Under the pieces are notes generated by a model. That model saw only the letters and a program-made list of their open reading frames with translations. It was not told where the DNA came from and did not search any database. Shown here in pieces: positions 6,058 to 12,428 of a stretch of 12,429 bases of DNA. The translations under genes were made by a program, and so were the position numbers. Numbering within the stretch: position 1 is the first letter of the stretch; the number at the start of each line of letters is the position of its first letter. Source of the stretch: CAYJNO01 sp964371715 (GTDB taxonomy: Bacteria > Bacillota_I > Bacilli_A > Erysipelotrichales > Erysipelotrichaceae); contig CAYJNO010000041.1 in NCBI GenBank assembly GCA_964371715.1, positions 1 through 12,429 on the forward strand, written 5' to 3'.

Positions 6058-7248
6058 ATGTCAAAAATGACTGTTCGTGATTTAGATGTAAACCAAAAGC
6101 GCGTTTTAGTACGTGTAGATTTTAACGTTCCAAGAAAAGATGGAGTTATTACTGATGATAACCGTATTGTATGTGCATTACCTACAATCAATTATCTATT
6201 AGAGAATAATGCAAAAGTAATTTTATTCTCACATCTTGGTAAAGTTAACCATAAAGATGCTGAAAAAACTGAAAGCGACAAAGCAAAAAATGATATGGCT
6301 ATTGTTGGAGAACATTTAGCTAAACTTGTTGATGCAAAAGTAACTTATGTAGCTGACACAAAAGGTGCAGAGTTAGAAAATGCAGTTGCTAATATGAACG
6401 CTGGTGAAATTGTTTTAATGCAAAACACTAGATATGAAAAAGGTGAAAGTAAAAATGATCCTGAATTAAGCAAATATTGGGCTAGTCTTGCTGATTTATT
6501 TGTAATTGATGCATTTGGTTCTGTTCATAGAGCTCATGCTTCAACTGTTGGAGTTGCTGAATTATTACCTAATGCTTTAGGTTTCTTAGTAGAAAAAGAA
6601 GTTAAAGCTTTAGCTGAAGCAATTGAAAATCCAAAACGTCCTTTAGTAGCTATCATTGGTGGTGCTAAAGTTAGTGATAAAATTGCAGTTATCGAAAACT
6701 TAATGAATATTGCTGATAAAGTAATCATTGGTGGAGGAATGGCTTATACATTCTTTAAAGCTCAAGGATTAGAAATCGGTAATTCATTATTAGAAGAAGA
6801 TAAAGTAGAACTTGCGAAAGAATACTTAGAAAAAGGCGCAGGAAAATTAGTTTTACCTGTAGATAGTATTGCAGCAAATGATTTTGCAAATCCTACAGAA
6901 ATCATCACTTGTGATGATGTTCCAGCAGGATTTATGGGATTAGATATTGGTCCTAAATCAGTAGAATTATTTAAAAAAGAATTAGAAGGAGCAAAAACTG
7001 TTGTTTGGAATGGTCCTATGGGAGTATTTGAAAGAAAAGAATTTGCTAATGGTACAATTGAAGTATGTAAAGCTATTGCTGCTTTAGATTGTATGAGTGT
7101 TATTGGTGGTGGTGATAGTGCATCTGCTGCTATTAACTTAGGATTCAAAGATGATTTCTCACACATCTCAACAGGTGGTGGAGCTTCTTTAGAATATATG
7201 GAAGGTAAAGTATTACCTGGTATTGATGTTATTAAGGAGAAAAACTAA
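6058..7248 (+). CDS. pgk: Phosphoglycerate kinase
   Basis: The glycolytic enzyme that makes ATP from 1,3-bisphosphoglycerate and ADP, in the cytoplasm. Its 396 residues match the family length. Substrate-site residues are present: RVDFNVP (19-25), Asn35-Arg36, His59 in SHLG, Arg125 in QNTRYEKGE, and Arg158 in the FGSVHRAHAS segment. The nucleotide side shows GGAKVSDK (201-208), the hinge VVWNGPMGVFE (315-325), GGGDSASA (350-357) and STGGGASLEY (371-380). SHLGK-V replaces the common SHLGR-P, with an extra Lys/Glu-rich stretch after it, a form I associate with Mollicutes and their relatives. AGGAGG (6044-6049) lies 8 bases before the ATG. The gene ends in TAATG, sharing one base with tpiA. Two cre-like boxes and an extended -10 lie upstream. 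Confidence 0.98.
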   Translation: MSKMTVRDLDVNQKRVLVRVDFNVPRKDGVITDDNRIVCALPTINYLLENNAKVILFSHLGKVNHKDAEKTESDKAKNDMAIVGEHLAKLVDAKVTYVADTKGAELENAVANMNAGEIVLMQNTRYEKGESKNDPELSKYWASLADLFVIDAFGSVHRAHASTVGVAELLPNALGFLVEKEVKALAEAIENPKRPLVAIIGGAKVSDKIAVIENLMNIADKVIIGGGMAYTFFKAQGLEIGNSLLEEDKVELAKEYLEKGAGKLVLPVDSIAANDFANPTEIITCDDVPAGFMGLDIGPKSVELFKKELEGAKTVVWNGPMGVFERKEFANGTIEVCKAIAALDCMSVIGGGDSASAAINLGFKDDFSHISTGGGASLEYMEGKVLPGIDVIKEKN

Positions 7249-7991
7249 TGAGAAAACCTGTTATCGTAGGTAACTGGAAAATGAATAAAACTTGTGCTGA
7301 AGCTGTAAGTTTTATCACAGGTATTGAAGAAGTATTACATGAAGAAGCAACTTTTGGTGTTGGTGTACCATTTACTGCTATTAAAGATAGCGTAAATGCT
7401 GCAAAAAACTTAGTTATTGCTGCTCAAAATGTTCATTTTGAACCATCAGGTGCTTATACTGGTGAAGTAAGTGTTGATATGTTAAAAGAGTTAAATGTAA
7501 CTCATGTTATCATTGGACACTCAGAAAGAAGAGAATATTTTGCAGAAACAGATGAAACAGTTAATGCAAAAGCTAAAGCATTATTTGCTGCTAATATGAC
7601 TCCAATCTTATGTTTTGGAGAAACAGAAGCTCAGTTCGATGCTAATGAAACTGAAACTGTAATTAGAACTCAATTACAAAAAGGTTTAAAAGATTTAAAT
7701 GCTGAAAACGTTGGATCAATGGTTTTAGCATATGAGCCAATTTGGGCTATTGGTACTGGTAAATCAGCTACTAAAGAAATAGCACAAAATTGTTGTTCAA
7801 TTGTACGTGATGAAGTAAGAAAATTATTTGGAGATGATGCTGCAAATAAAGTTCGTGTACAATATGGTGGAAGTGTTAAACCTGATAATATTAAAGAATA
7901 CATGGCAATGGAAGACATTGATGGTGCTTTAATTGGAGGAGCTTCTTTAAAAGTAGATTCATTTACTGAAATTGTAAATGCAGTTAAATAA
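7248..7991 (+). CDS. tpiA: Triose-phosphate isomerase
   Basis: Interconverts dihydroxyacetone phosphate and glyceraldehyde 3-phosphate. The 247-residue (beta/alpha)8 barrel is full length. Active-site residues are Asn9 and Lys11 in GNWKMNK, His91 in the IIGHSERREYF segment, and Glu163 in AYEPIWAIGTGKSAT, which also carries the mobile phosphate-gripping loop (about 164-175). The C-terminal phosphate-binding motifs VQYGGSVKPDN (204-214) and DGALIGGASL (225-234) are intact. The start codon overlaps the pgk stop by one base (TAATG), and AAGGAG lies just inside the pgk end. The pair is therefore almost certainly translationally coupled. No terminator follows; eno comes 59 bases later. Confidence 0.98.
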   Translation: MRKPVIVGNWKMNKTCAEAVSFITGIEEVLHEEATFGVGVPFTAIKDSVNAAKNLVIAAQNVHFEPSGAYTGEVSVDMLKELNVTHVIIGHSERREYFAETDETVNAKAKALFAANMTPILCFGETEAQFDANETETVIRTQLQKGLKDLNAENVGSMVLAYEPIWAIGTGKSATKEIAQNCCSIVRDEVRKLFGDDAANKVRVQYGGSVKPDNIKEYMAMEDIDGALIGGASLKVDSFTEIVNAVK

Positions 7992-7994
7992 ATT

Positions 7995-8023
7995 TAGACA
8001 TTAATTTTAATGTTTAATATAAA
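7995..8023 (+). promoter_or_regulatory. Putative promoter of eno with overlapping inverted repeat
   Basis: TAGACA (7995-8000) and TATAAA (8018-8023) each match the sigma-A hexamers at five of six positions and are separated by exactly 17 bases. The predicted start is near 8030, five bases before AAGGAGG (8035-8041). ACATTAA (7998-8004) and TTAATGT (8007-8013), two bases apart, form a perfect inverted repeat over the -35 and spacer, where a repressor could bind. Read-through from pgk-tpiA is also expected because no terminator intervenes. Confidence 0.5.
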
Positions 8024-8050
8024 TGGTGATTAATAAGGAGGAAAAAATTA

Positions 8051-9361
8051 ATGCCAACTATTATTGATGTATATGCTCGTGAAGTCATTGACTCAAGAGG
8101 AAACCCAACTATCGAAGTTGAAGTAACAACTGAAAACGGTGCATTTGGTCGTGCTATGGTACCATCTGGTGCAAGTACAGGTGAAAGAGAAGCATTAGAA
8201 TTAAGAGATGGAGACAAATCTCGTTTCTTAGGAAAAGGTGTTTTAAAAGCTGTTGAAAATGTAAACACTCATATCGCTGAAGCAATTATCGGTATGGATG
8301 TAACTGATCAAAATGGTGTTGATATGGCTATGCTTGAAGCTGATGGAACTAAAGACAAATCAAAACTTGGAGCAAATGCTATTTTAGGAGTATCTATGGC
8401 TTGTGCTATTGCTGCTGCTGATTTCTACGGTATGCCTTTATATAAATACTTAGGTGGATTCAATGGTAAAGTATTACCAGTTCCAATGATGAACGTAGTA
8501 AATGGTGGATCACATGCAGATTCAACTGTTGACTTCCAAGAATTCATGATTATGCCAATTGGTGCTACTAGCTTAAAAGAATCTTTAAGAATGGGTGCTG
8601 AAACATTCCACACTTTAAGAACAGTATTAAAAGCTAAAGGATATAACACTAACGTTGGTGATGAAGGTGGATTTGCTCCTTCATGCGTTGAAGGAAATGA
8701 AGAACCTTTAAAATTAATTGTTGAAGCTATCGAAAAAGCTGGATACAGAGCTTCTAAAGAAGGAAAACCAGGAGATATCGCTATCGCTATGGACGTTGCT
8801 GCTAGTGAATTCTATAATGTTGAAACTAAAGTTTACGATCTTAAAAAATCTCAAGGTGGAACTAAAACAACTGAAGAAATGGTTGAAATGTACGCTGAAT
8901 GGTGTGATAAATATCCAATCGTTTCTATCGAAGATGGTTTAGGAGAAAGAGACTGGGACGGATGGAAAGTATTAACAGACCGTTTAGGAGATAAAATCCA
9001 AATCGTTGGAGATGACTTATTCGTTACAAACCCTTCAATCTTAAAAGAAGGAATCGAAAAAGGAATTGCAAACTCTATCTTAATTAAAGTTAACCAAATT
9101 GGTACTTTAACAGAAACTTTCGATGCTATGCAAATGGCTAAAGAAGCTGGATATACTTGTGTGGTTTCTCACAGATCTGGTGAAACAGAAGATACAACAA
9201 TTGCCGATATCGCTGTTGCATTCAATGCTGGACAAATTAAAACAGGATCTATGTCTAGAACTGATAGAATTGCTAAATATAACCAATTAATCAGAATCGA
9301 AGATGAATTAGGACCAGTTGCTCAATACTTAGGAGCTAACGCATTCTATAACGTTAAATAA
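8051..9361 (+). CDS. eno: Enolase (phosphopyruvate hydratase)
   Basis: Converts 2-phosphoglycerate to phosphoenolpyruvate, Mg2+-dependent; in many Bacillota it also associates with the RNA degradosome and the cell surface. At 436 residues it is full length. Key residues by alignment to the family: loop SGASTGE (39-45), His155 in NGGSHA, Glu205 in NVGDEGGFAP, Mg ligands Asp248 (AMDVAASEF), Glu294 (SIEDGL) and Asp321 (VGDDLFVTN), catalytic Lys346 (IKVNQIGTLTE), His374-Arg375-Ser376 (SHRSGETED) and Lys397 (IKTGSMSRTDR). GLGERDW near 296-302 differs slightly from the usual GLxEnDW. The start has AAGGAGG 9 bases upstream. Codons ending in C appear more frequent than in the neighbouring membrane genes, which fits high expression. 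A strong terminator follows. Confidence 0.98.
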   Translation: MPTIIDVYAREVIDSRGNPTIEVEVTTENGAFGRAMVPSGASTGEREALELRDGDKSRFLGKGVLKAVENVNTHIAEAIIGMDVTDQNGVDMAMLEADGTKDKSKLGANAILGVSMACAIAAADFYGMPLYKYLGGFNGKVLPVPMMNVVNGGSHADSTVDFQEFMIMPIGATSLKESLRMGAETFHTLRTVLKAKGYNTNVGDEGGFAPSCVEGNEEPLKLIVEAIEKAGYRASKEGKPGDIAIAMDVAASEFYNVETKVYDLKKSQGGTKTTEEMVEMYAEWCDKYPIVSIEDGLGERDWDGWKVLTDRLGDKIQIVGDDLFVTNPSILKEGIEKGIANSILIKVNQIGTLTETFDAMQMAKEAGYTCVVSHRSGETEDTTIADIAVAFNAGQIKTGSMSRTDRIAKYNQLIRIEDELGPVAQYLGANAFYNVK

Positions 9362-9371
9362 TTAAATTAAG

Positions 9372-9398
9372 CTGCAATAATAATATTGCAGTTTTTTT
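9372..9398 (+). terminator. Rho-independent terminator of the pgk-tpiA-eno cluster
   Basis: An eight-bp perfect stem (CTGCAATA at 9372-9379 with TATTGCAG at 9384-9391, loop ATAA) is followed by seven T residues. It begins 10 bases after the eno stop. Confidence 0.92.
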
Positions 9399-9408
9399 AT
9401 TATAAAAA

Positions 9409-9446
9409 TTGTTTAAAGTAAACAAAAATTTACTATTGTGTATAAT
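9409..9446 (+). promoter_or_regulatory. Putative promoter with perfect inverted repeat before the 9510 gene
   Basis: TATAAT (9441-9446) is a perfect -10, and TAAACA (9419-9424) is a 4/6 -35 at 16 bases. That -35 is part of a perfect repeat, TTGTTTA (9409-9415) and TAAACAA (9419-9425), with a 3-base centre. A protein bound there would mask the -35. The predicted start near 9453 leaves a leader of about 57 bases, longer than for most genes here. Confidence 0.5.
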
Positions 9447-9509
9447 ATACGGATGTGTTAATATTTATATATATAAAATAGATGAATATTTATAGATATA
9501 GGAGCTAGT

Positions 9510-9920
9510 ATGACAAATGTTAGGTTGATATCAATTATGTTTATATGTTTGATTTGTAGTTTTAATAATATATATTTTTGTGAAGAAATAGAATTTGTGA
9601 TAATCGAAAGCTCAAACACTCCAATGGGGGTGGATATTATTTCTATTTTTAATTTATTTGCATTGGGATTAATTAGTATAATTACATTATTTGTTATGCA
9701 ATGTAAAAAAGATACAGGTAAGTTAAATTCTAGTTTTTATATTATTAGATCAATATTATTATTTATCTTCTTTATTAGTATTAGTATCTTTACCAGAAGT
9801 GGAATAGTATGTAACTACTTTGCTATATTTGACCAATATTCAATGATATTTGGATTTATGTCAATAGTATCAATATTTTTGTTTCATCGTTTTAGAGTAT
9901 ATGTTTCATTTGAGAATTAA
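9510..9920 (+). CDS. Small uncharacterised membrane protein
   Basis: A 136-residue protein. An N-terminal hydrophobic stretch (about 5-23, Cys-containing) could be a signal peptide or first helix. Three further hydrophobic segments lie near 43-63, 79-94 and 109-125, with short charged loops CKKDTGK (65-71) and a basic HRFRV tail. If residues 1-23 are a signal, the acidic stretch EEIEFVIIE (25-33) would be outside the cell. I do not recognise a family. AGGAG (9500-9504) lies 5 bases before ATG 9510, and a promoter with an operator-like repeat precedes it, so the reading frame is probably real. No GC-rich hairpin was seen between its stop and the NfeD gene, so some read-through is possible. Confidence 0.75.
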   Translation: MTNVRLISIMFICLICSFNNIYFCEEIEFVIIESSNTPMGVDIISIFNLFALGLISIITLFVMQCKKDTGKLNSSFYIIRSILLFIFFISISIFTRSGIVCNYFAIFDQYSMIFGFMSIVSIFLFHRFRVYVSFEN

Positions 9921-9978
9921 GTATTTTATGTAATATTTATATTAATATATGTAAATTTATGGTAACAATCATAAAAAG

Positions 9979-9987
9979 TGCTATAAT
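9979..9987 (+). promoter_or_regulatory. Extended -10 promoter of the NfeD/SPFH pair
   Basis: TGCTATAAT is a perfect extended -10 element, with only a weak -35 (ATGGTA, 9959-9964, 3/6). Start is predicted near 9994, directly at AGGAGG (9994-9999), so the leader would be only about 12 bases. Confidence 0.6.
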
Positions 9988-10005
9988 TTATCTAGGAGGT
10001 AAATT

Positions 10006-10428
10006 ATGGTACTTTTTTGGGTTATCGTATTTGCTGTATTGTTAATAATTGAATTTATGACATTTGGATTGACAACAATTTGGTTTGCAATCGGTGCATT
10101 ATTTGCAATACTTGCATCTATACTTAATTTTAACTTAACATTTCAATTAGTGTTTTTCTTTGGAATTTCATTCTTTATGCTTTTATTTACAAGACCTATA
10201 GCTTTAAAATATTGGAATAATAAAACAGTAAAAACTAATGTAGATGAAGTAATTGGACAAAAAGCAATTGTTACTGAAAAAATAGTTAATATTGAGGCTA
10301 CAGGAGCGATTAATTATCGTGGGCAAATTTGGTCAGCAAGGAATATTGATGATAAAGATATCGAAGTTGACTCTATTGTGAAAATTATTAAAATTAAGGG
10401 TGTTACACTTTACGTACAAGAAATTTAA
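10006..10428 (+). CDS. Short NfeD-family membrane protein
   Basis: A 140-residue member of the short NfeD class (no protease domain). Hydrophobic helices lie near residues 3-21 (with a conserved Glu16), 24-40 and 46-63. A cytoplasmic OB-fold follows from about 80, with the typical signature GQKAIVTEKI, then AINYRGQIWSAR (101-112), and a closing strand GVTLYVQEI. Proteins of this class are encoded next to SPFH/stomatin-like partners and are thought to help organise membrane microdomains. That is the case here: the SPFH gene starts 18 bases after the stop. AGGAGG lies 6 bases before the ATG. An alternative label would be YbbJ-like. Assignment is firm at family level, open at physiological level. 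Confidence 0.92.
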   Translation: MVLFWVIVFAVLLIIEFMTFGLTTIWFAIGALFAILASILNFNLTFQLVFFFGISFFMLLFTRPIALKYWNNKTVKTNVDEVIGQKAIVTEKIVNIEATGAINYRGQIWSARNIDDKDIEVDSIVKIIKIKGVTLYVQEI

Positions 10429-10446
10429 TAGAAAGAGGGTAATTAA

Positions 10447-11382
10447 ATGGAATTTATTATTGGTTTTGTTATTATAGCAGTTGTTGTTTTAGGTATTTTA
10501 GCATCATGTATAAAAATTGTTCCACAAGCGAATGCATATGTAGTTGAAAGACTTGGTGGATATTTAGATACTTGGGGTGTTGGTATTCATTTTATGATTC
10601 CAATTGTTGATAGAATCGCAAAAAGAATTAGTTTAAAGGAAATTGTTATGGATTTCCCACCACAACCAGTTATCACAAAAGATAATGTTACTATGCAAAT
10701 TGATACTGTAGTTTATTATCAAATTACAGATCCAAAATTGTATGCATATGGAGTTCATAATCCTATTACTGCAATTGAAAACTTAACAGCTACAACACTT
10801 AGAAATATGATTGGGGATTTAGAGTTAGATCAAACTTTAACATCTCGTGATACTGTTAATACAAGTATGAGACAAATATTAGATGTTGAAACTGATCGCT
10901 GGGGTATCAAAGTTAATCGTGTTGAACTTAAAAATATTATTCCACCTGCAGAAATTCAAGATGCAATGGAAAAACAAATGAAGGCTGAGCGTACAAGACG
11001 TCAAGTTATTTTACAAGCGGAAGGTGAAAAAACATCTGCTATTTTAGTTGCAGAAGGAGCAAAAGCATCATTAATACTTAATGCTGAAGCTGAAAAACAA
11101 GCAACAATACTGAAGGCTGAAGCTGTAAAAGAAAAGCAAATTATTGAAGCAGCAGGGGAAGCTGAAGCAATTTTAAAATTACAAGAAGCTACAGCTACTG
11201 GTATTAAATTCATTAAAGATGCTGGAGCTGATCAAGCTGTGTTACACTTAAAAAGTTTAGAAGCATTTATTGCAGCATCAAATGGTCCAGCAAATAAAAT
11301 TATTGTACCATCTGAAATTCAAGGTTTAGCAGGACTTGTAACTTCAATTAGTGAAGTTGCAAAAGATGTAAAAGCTAAGTAA
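10447..11382 (+). CDS. SPFH/stomatin-like membrane protein (paraslipin, QmcA/YbbK-like)
   Basis: A 311-residue protein anchored by one N-terminal helix (about 3-22). The SPFH/band 7 domain starts at KIVPQANAYVVERLGGY and includes DFPPQPVITKDNVTMQIDTVVYYQI in segments from 69 to 93, NLTATTLRNMIGDLELDQTLTSRD near 112-135, and WGIKVNRVELKNIIPP (152-167). From about 171 to 250 an Ala/Glu/Lys-rich coiled coil (repeated AEGE, AEAEK, AEA units) supports oligomer formation. A conserved C-terminal segment (SLEAFIAASNGPANKIIVP) completes the paraslipin pattern. Such proteins form large ring or cage assemblies in the membrane and can affect FtsH-type proteolysis and membrane stress. AGAGGG lies 7 bases before the ATG. 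It shares a unit with the NfeD gene and ends at a strong terminator. Confidence 0.95.
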   Translation: MEFIIGFVIIAVVVLGILASCIKIVPQANAYVVERLGGYLDTWGVGIHFMIPIVDRIAKRISLKEIVMDFPPQPVITKDNVTMQIDTVVYYQITDPKLYAYGVHNPITAIENLTATTLRNMIGDLELDQTLTSRDTVNTSMRQILDVETDRWGIKVNRVELKNIIPPAEIQDAMEKQMKAERTRRQVILQAEGEKTSAILVAEGAKASLILNAEAEKQATILKAEAVKEKQIIEAAGEAEAILKLQEATATGIKFIKDAGADQAVLHLKSLEAFIAASNGPANKIIVPSEIQGLAGLVTSISEVAKDVKAK

Positions 11383-11392
11383 AATCAAATTT

Positions 11393-11423
11393 AAGATATC
11401 AAGATATTCTTGATATCTTTTTT
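11393..11423 (+). terminator. Rho-independent terminator after the SPFH gene
   Basis: A twelve-bp perfect stem (11393-11404 with 11408-11419, loop TAT) runs into six T residues. It begins 11 bases after the stop codon. The stem is AT-rich but long. Confidence 0.9.
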
Positions 11424-11432
11424 ATATTTACC

Positions 11433-11461
11433 TTGTAATATGAATAGAAATGATATATAAT
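11433..11461 (+). promoter_or_regulatory. Promoter of rplM-rpsI
   Basis: TTGTAA (11433-11438) and TATAAT (11456-11461) are spaced by exactly 17 bases: a 4/6 -35 and a perfect -10. A TG at 11451-11452 sits close upstream. Start is predicted near 11468, giving a leader of about 57 bases that contains the L13-type hairpin. Confidence 0.65.
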
Positions 11462-11467
11462 TGGAAT

Positions 11468-11524
11468 TGGCATTTTATGTCATTTGTAGCCCCGGAACCT
11501 ACATTTGATTAAAGGAGAAAATTA
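11468..11524 (+). promoter_or_regulatory. Ribosomal protein L13 leader-like 5' UTR
   Basis: A compact hairpin, TGTAG (11485-11489) with CTACA (11499-11503), carries the loop CCCCGGAAC. This is the only GC-rich patch in an otherwise AT-rich leader. Short outer pairing TCA/TGA (11480-11482 with 11506-11508) extends it across a TT/TT internal loop. From memory, low-GC Gram-positives carry an L13 leader before rplM with a GTAGCCCCGGAAC-type core, proposed to let L13 repress its own operon. The Shine-Dalgarno site AAGGAG (11512-11517) follows within 10 bases of the stem, so bound protein could block translation. Confidence 0.65.
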
Positions 11525-11962
11525 ATGCGTCAAACAACTATGGCTAAGCCAAGCACAGTTGTTCGTCAATGGTATATCGTTGATGGACAAGGATGTACAT
11601 TAGGACGTCTTGCAAGTGAAGTTGCAACAGTTTTAAGAGGGAAACATAAACCAACTTATACACCTAATGTTGATTGCGGAGATTACGTTGTAATTATCAA
11701 TGCTGATAAAATCGAAATCACTGGTGATCAAGAATTCAAAAAGTTCTATTATTCACACTCAATGTTCCCAAGTGGATTAAGAACACGTAGTACAAGAGTT
11801 ATGAGAGAAAAATACACTGTTGAATGGGTTGAAAAAGCTGTTCATGGTATGTTACCTCATACAAAACTTGGGAACGTTATGCGTAAACATGTATTTGTTT
11901 ATACAGGTAGTGAACATCCACACGTTGCTCAACAACCAGTTGAGTTAAAAATTAAAGGTTAG
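11525..11962 (+). CDS. rplM: Ribosomal protein L13 (uL13)
   Basis: A 145-residue large-subunit protein that binds 23S rRNA early in assembly. The start MRQTTMAKP followed by RQWYIVDGQG is the normal Bacillota form, and ATG 11525 has AAGGAG 7 bases upstream. Family motifs are LGRLASEVATVLRGKHKPTY (27-46), GDYVVIINADKIEITG (52-67), YYSHSMFPSGLR (75-86) and VHGMLPHTKLG (107-117). Length is as expected (142-148). The stop TAG overlaps the Shine-Dalgarno of rpsI. The pair is the standard rplM-rpsI operon, probably autoregulated through the leader. Confidence 0.98.
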   Translation: MRQTTMAKPSTVVRQWYIVDGQGCTLGRLASEVATVLRGKHKPTYTPNVDCGDYVVIINADKIEITGDQEFKKFYYSHSMFPSGLRTRSTRVMREKYTVEWVEKAVHGMLPHTKLGNVMRKHVFVYTGSEHPHVAQQPVELKIKG

Positions 11963-11971
11963 GAGAAAATG

Positions 11972-12376
11972 ATGGCAAAGAAAAATTCAAGTGTGACTTA
12001 CATCGGCGTAGGTCGTCGTAAATCATCAGTTGCTCGTGTCTTCATGACTCCAGGAACTGGTAATGTAACAGTAAATGGTAAAGAATTAAAAGATTACTTA
12101 CCATTAGAAACTTTAATTATGGTTGTTAACTCACCATTAGAATTAACAGAAACTAAAGGTACTTTTGATATTAAAATCAACGTTAATGGCGGTGGTTTAA
12201 CAGGTCAAGCAGGCGCTATGCGTCACGGTATCTCTAGAGCTTTATTAGAAGCAAGTGCTGATTACAGACCTGCTTTAAAAGCTGCTGGATTCTTAACAAG
12301 AGACCCTCGTGCTAAAGAACGTAAAAAATACGGTCTTAAAGGTGCAAGAAGAGCTCCACAGTTCTCTAAAAGATAA
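11972..12376 (+). CDS. rpsI: Ribosomal protein S9 (uS9)
   Basis: A 134-residue small-subunit protein whose C-terminal tail reaches the ribosomal P-site tRNA. Two adjacent ATGs exist at 11969 and 11972. The second is preferred because AGGAGA (11961-11966) gives it a workable spacing and it yields the usual MAKK-type start. Using the first adds one Met. Family motifs are GVGRRKSSVARVFM (residues 12-25), GGGLTGQAGAMRHGISRALLE (about 73-93) and the basic end DPRAKERKKYGLKGARRAP then QFSKR. The final SKR is complete, so the gene is whole. Its ribosome binding site overlaps the rplM stop, indicating coupling. Confidence 0.98.
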   Translation: MAKKNSSVTYIGVGRRKSSVARVFMTPGTGNVTVNGKELKDYLPLETLIMVVNSPLELTETKGTFDIKINVNGGGLTGQAGAMRHGISRALLEASADYRPALKAAGFLTRDPRAKERKKYGLKGARRAPQFSKR

Positions 12377-12400
12377 TTTTTATTACTTACTAGAGTACTT

Positions 12401-12428
12401 AAACTCCCATTTTATGGGAGTTTTTTTA
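12401..12428 (+). terminator. Rho-independent terminator of rplM-rpsI
   Basis: A ten-bp perfect stem (AAACTCCCAT at 12401-12410 with ATGGGAGTTT at 12414-12423) is followed by a T run to 12428. It lies 25 bases after the rpsI stop. Confidence 0.92.

Noticed and set aside
6762..7166. 134-residue minus-strand open frame within pgk
   Set aside because: Antisense shadow of a strongly conserved enzyme gene; Ser/Asn/Pro-rich composition without recognisable domain.
8014..8268. 84-residue minus-strand open frame over the start of eno
   Set aside because: Overlaps the eno ribosome binding site and coding start; no supporting signals of its own.
9409..9425. Reading the TTGTTTA/TAAACAA repeat as a Rex (redox) operator
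   Set aside because: Rex sites have an even centre (TTGTTAA-N4-TTAACAA type); here the centre is three bases and the half-site differs.
9460..9494. Direct repeat AATATTTATA at 9460-9469 and 9485-9494
   Set aside because: Ten bases of pure A/T in an A/T-only leader; expected by chance and with no further structure.
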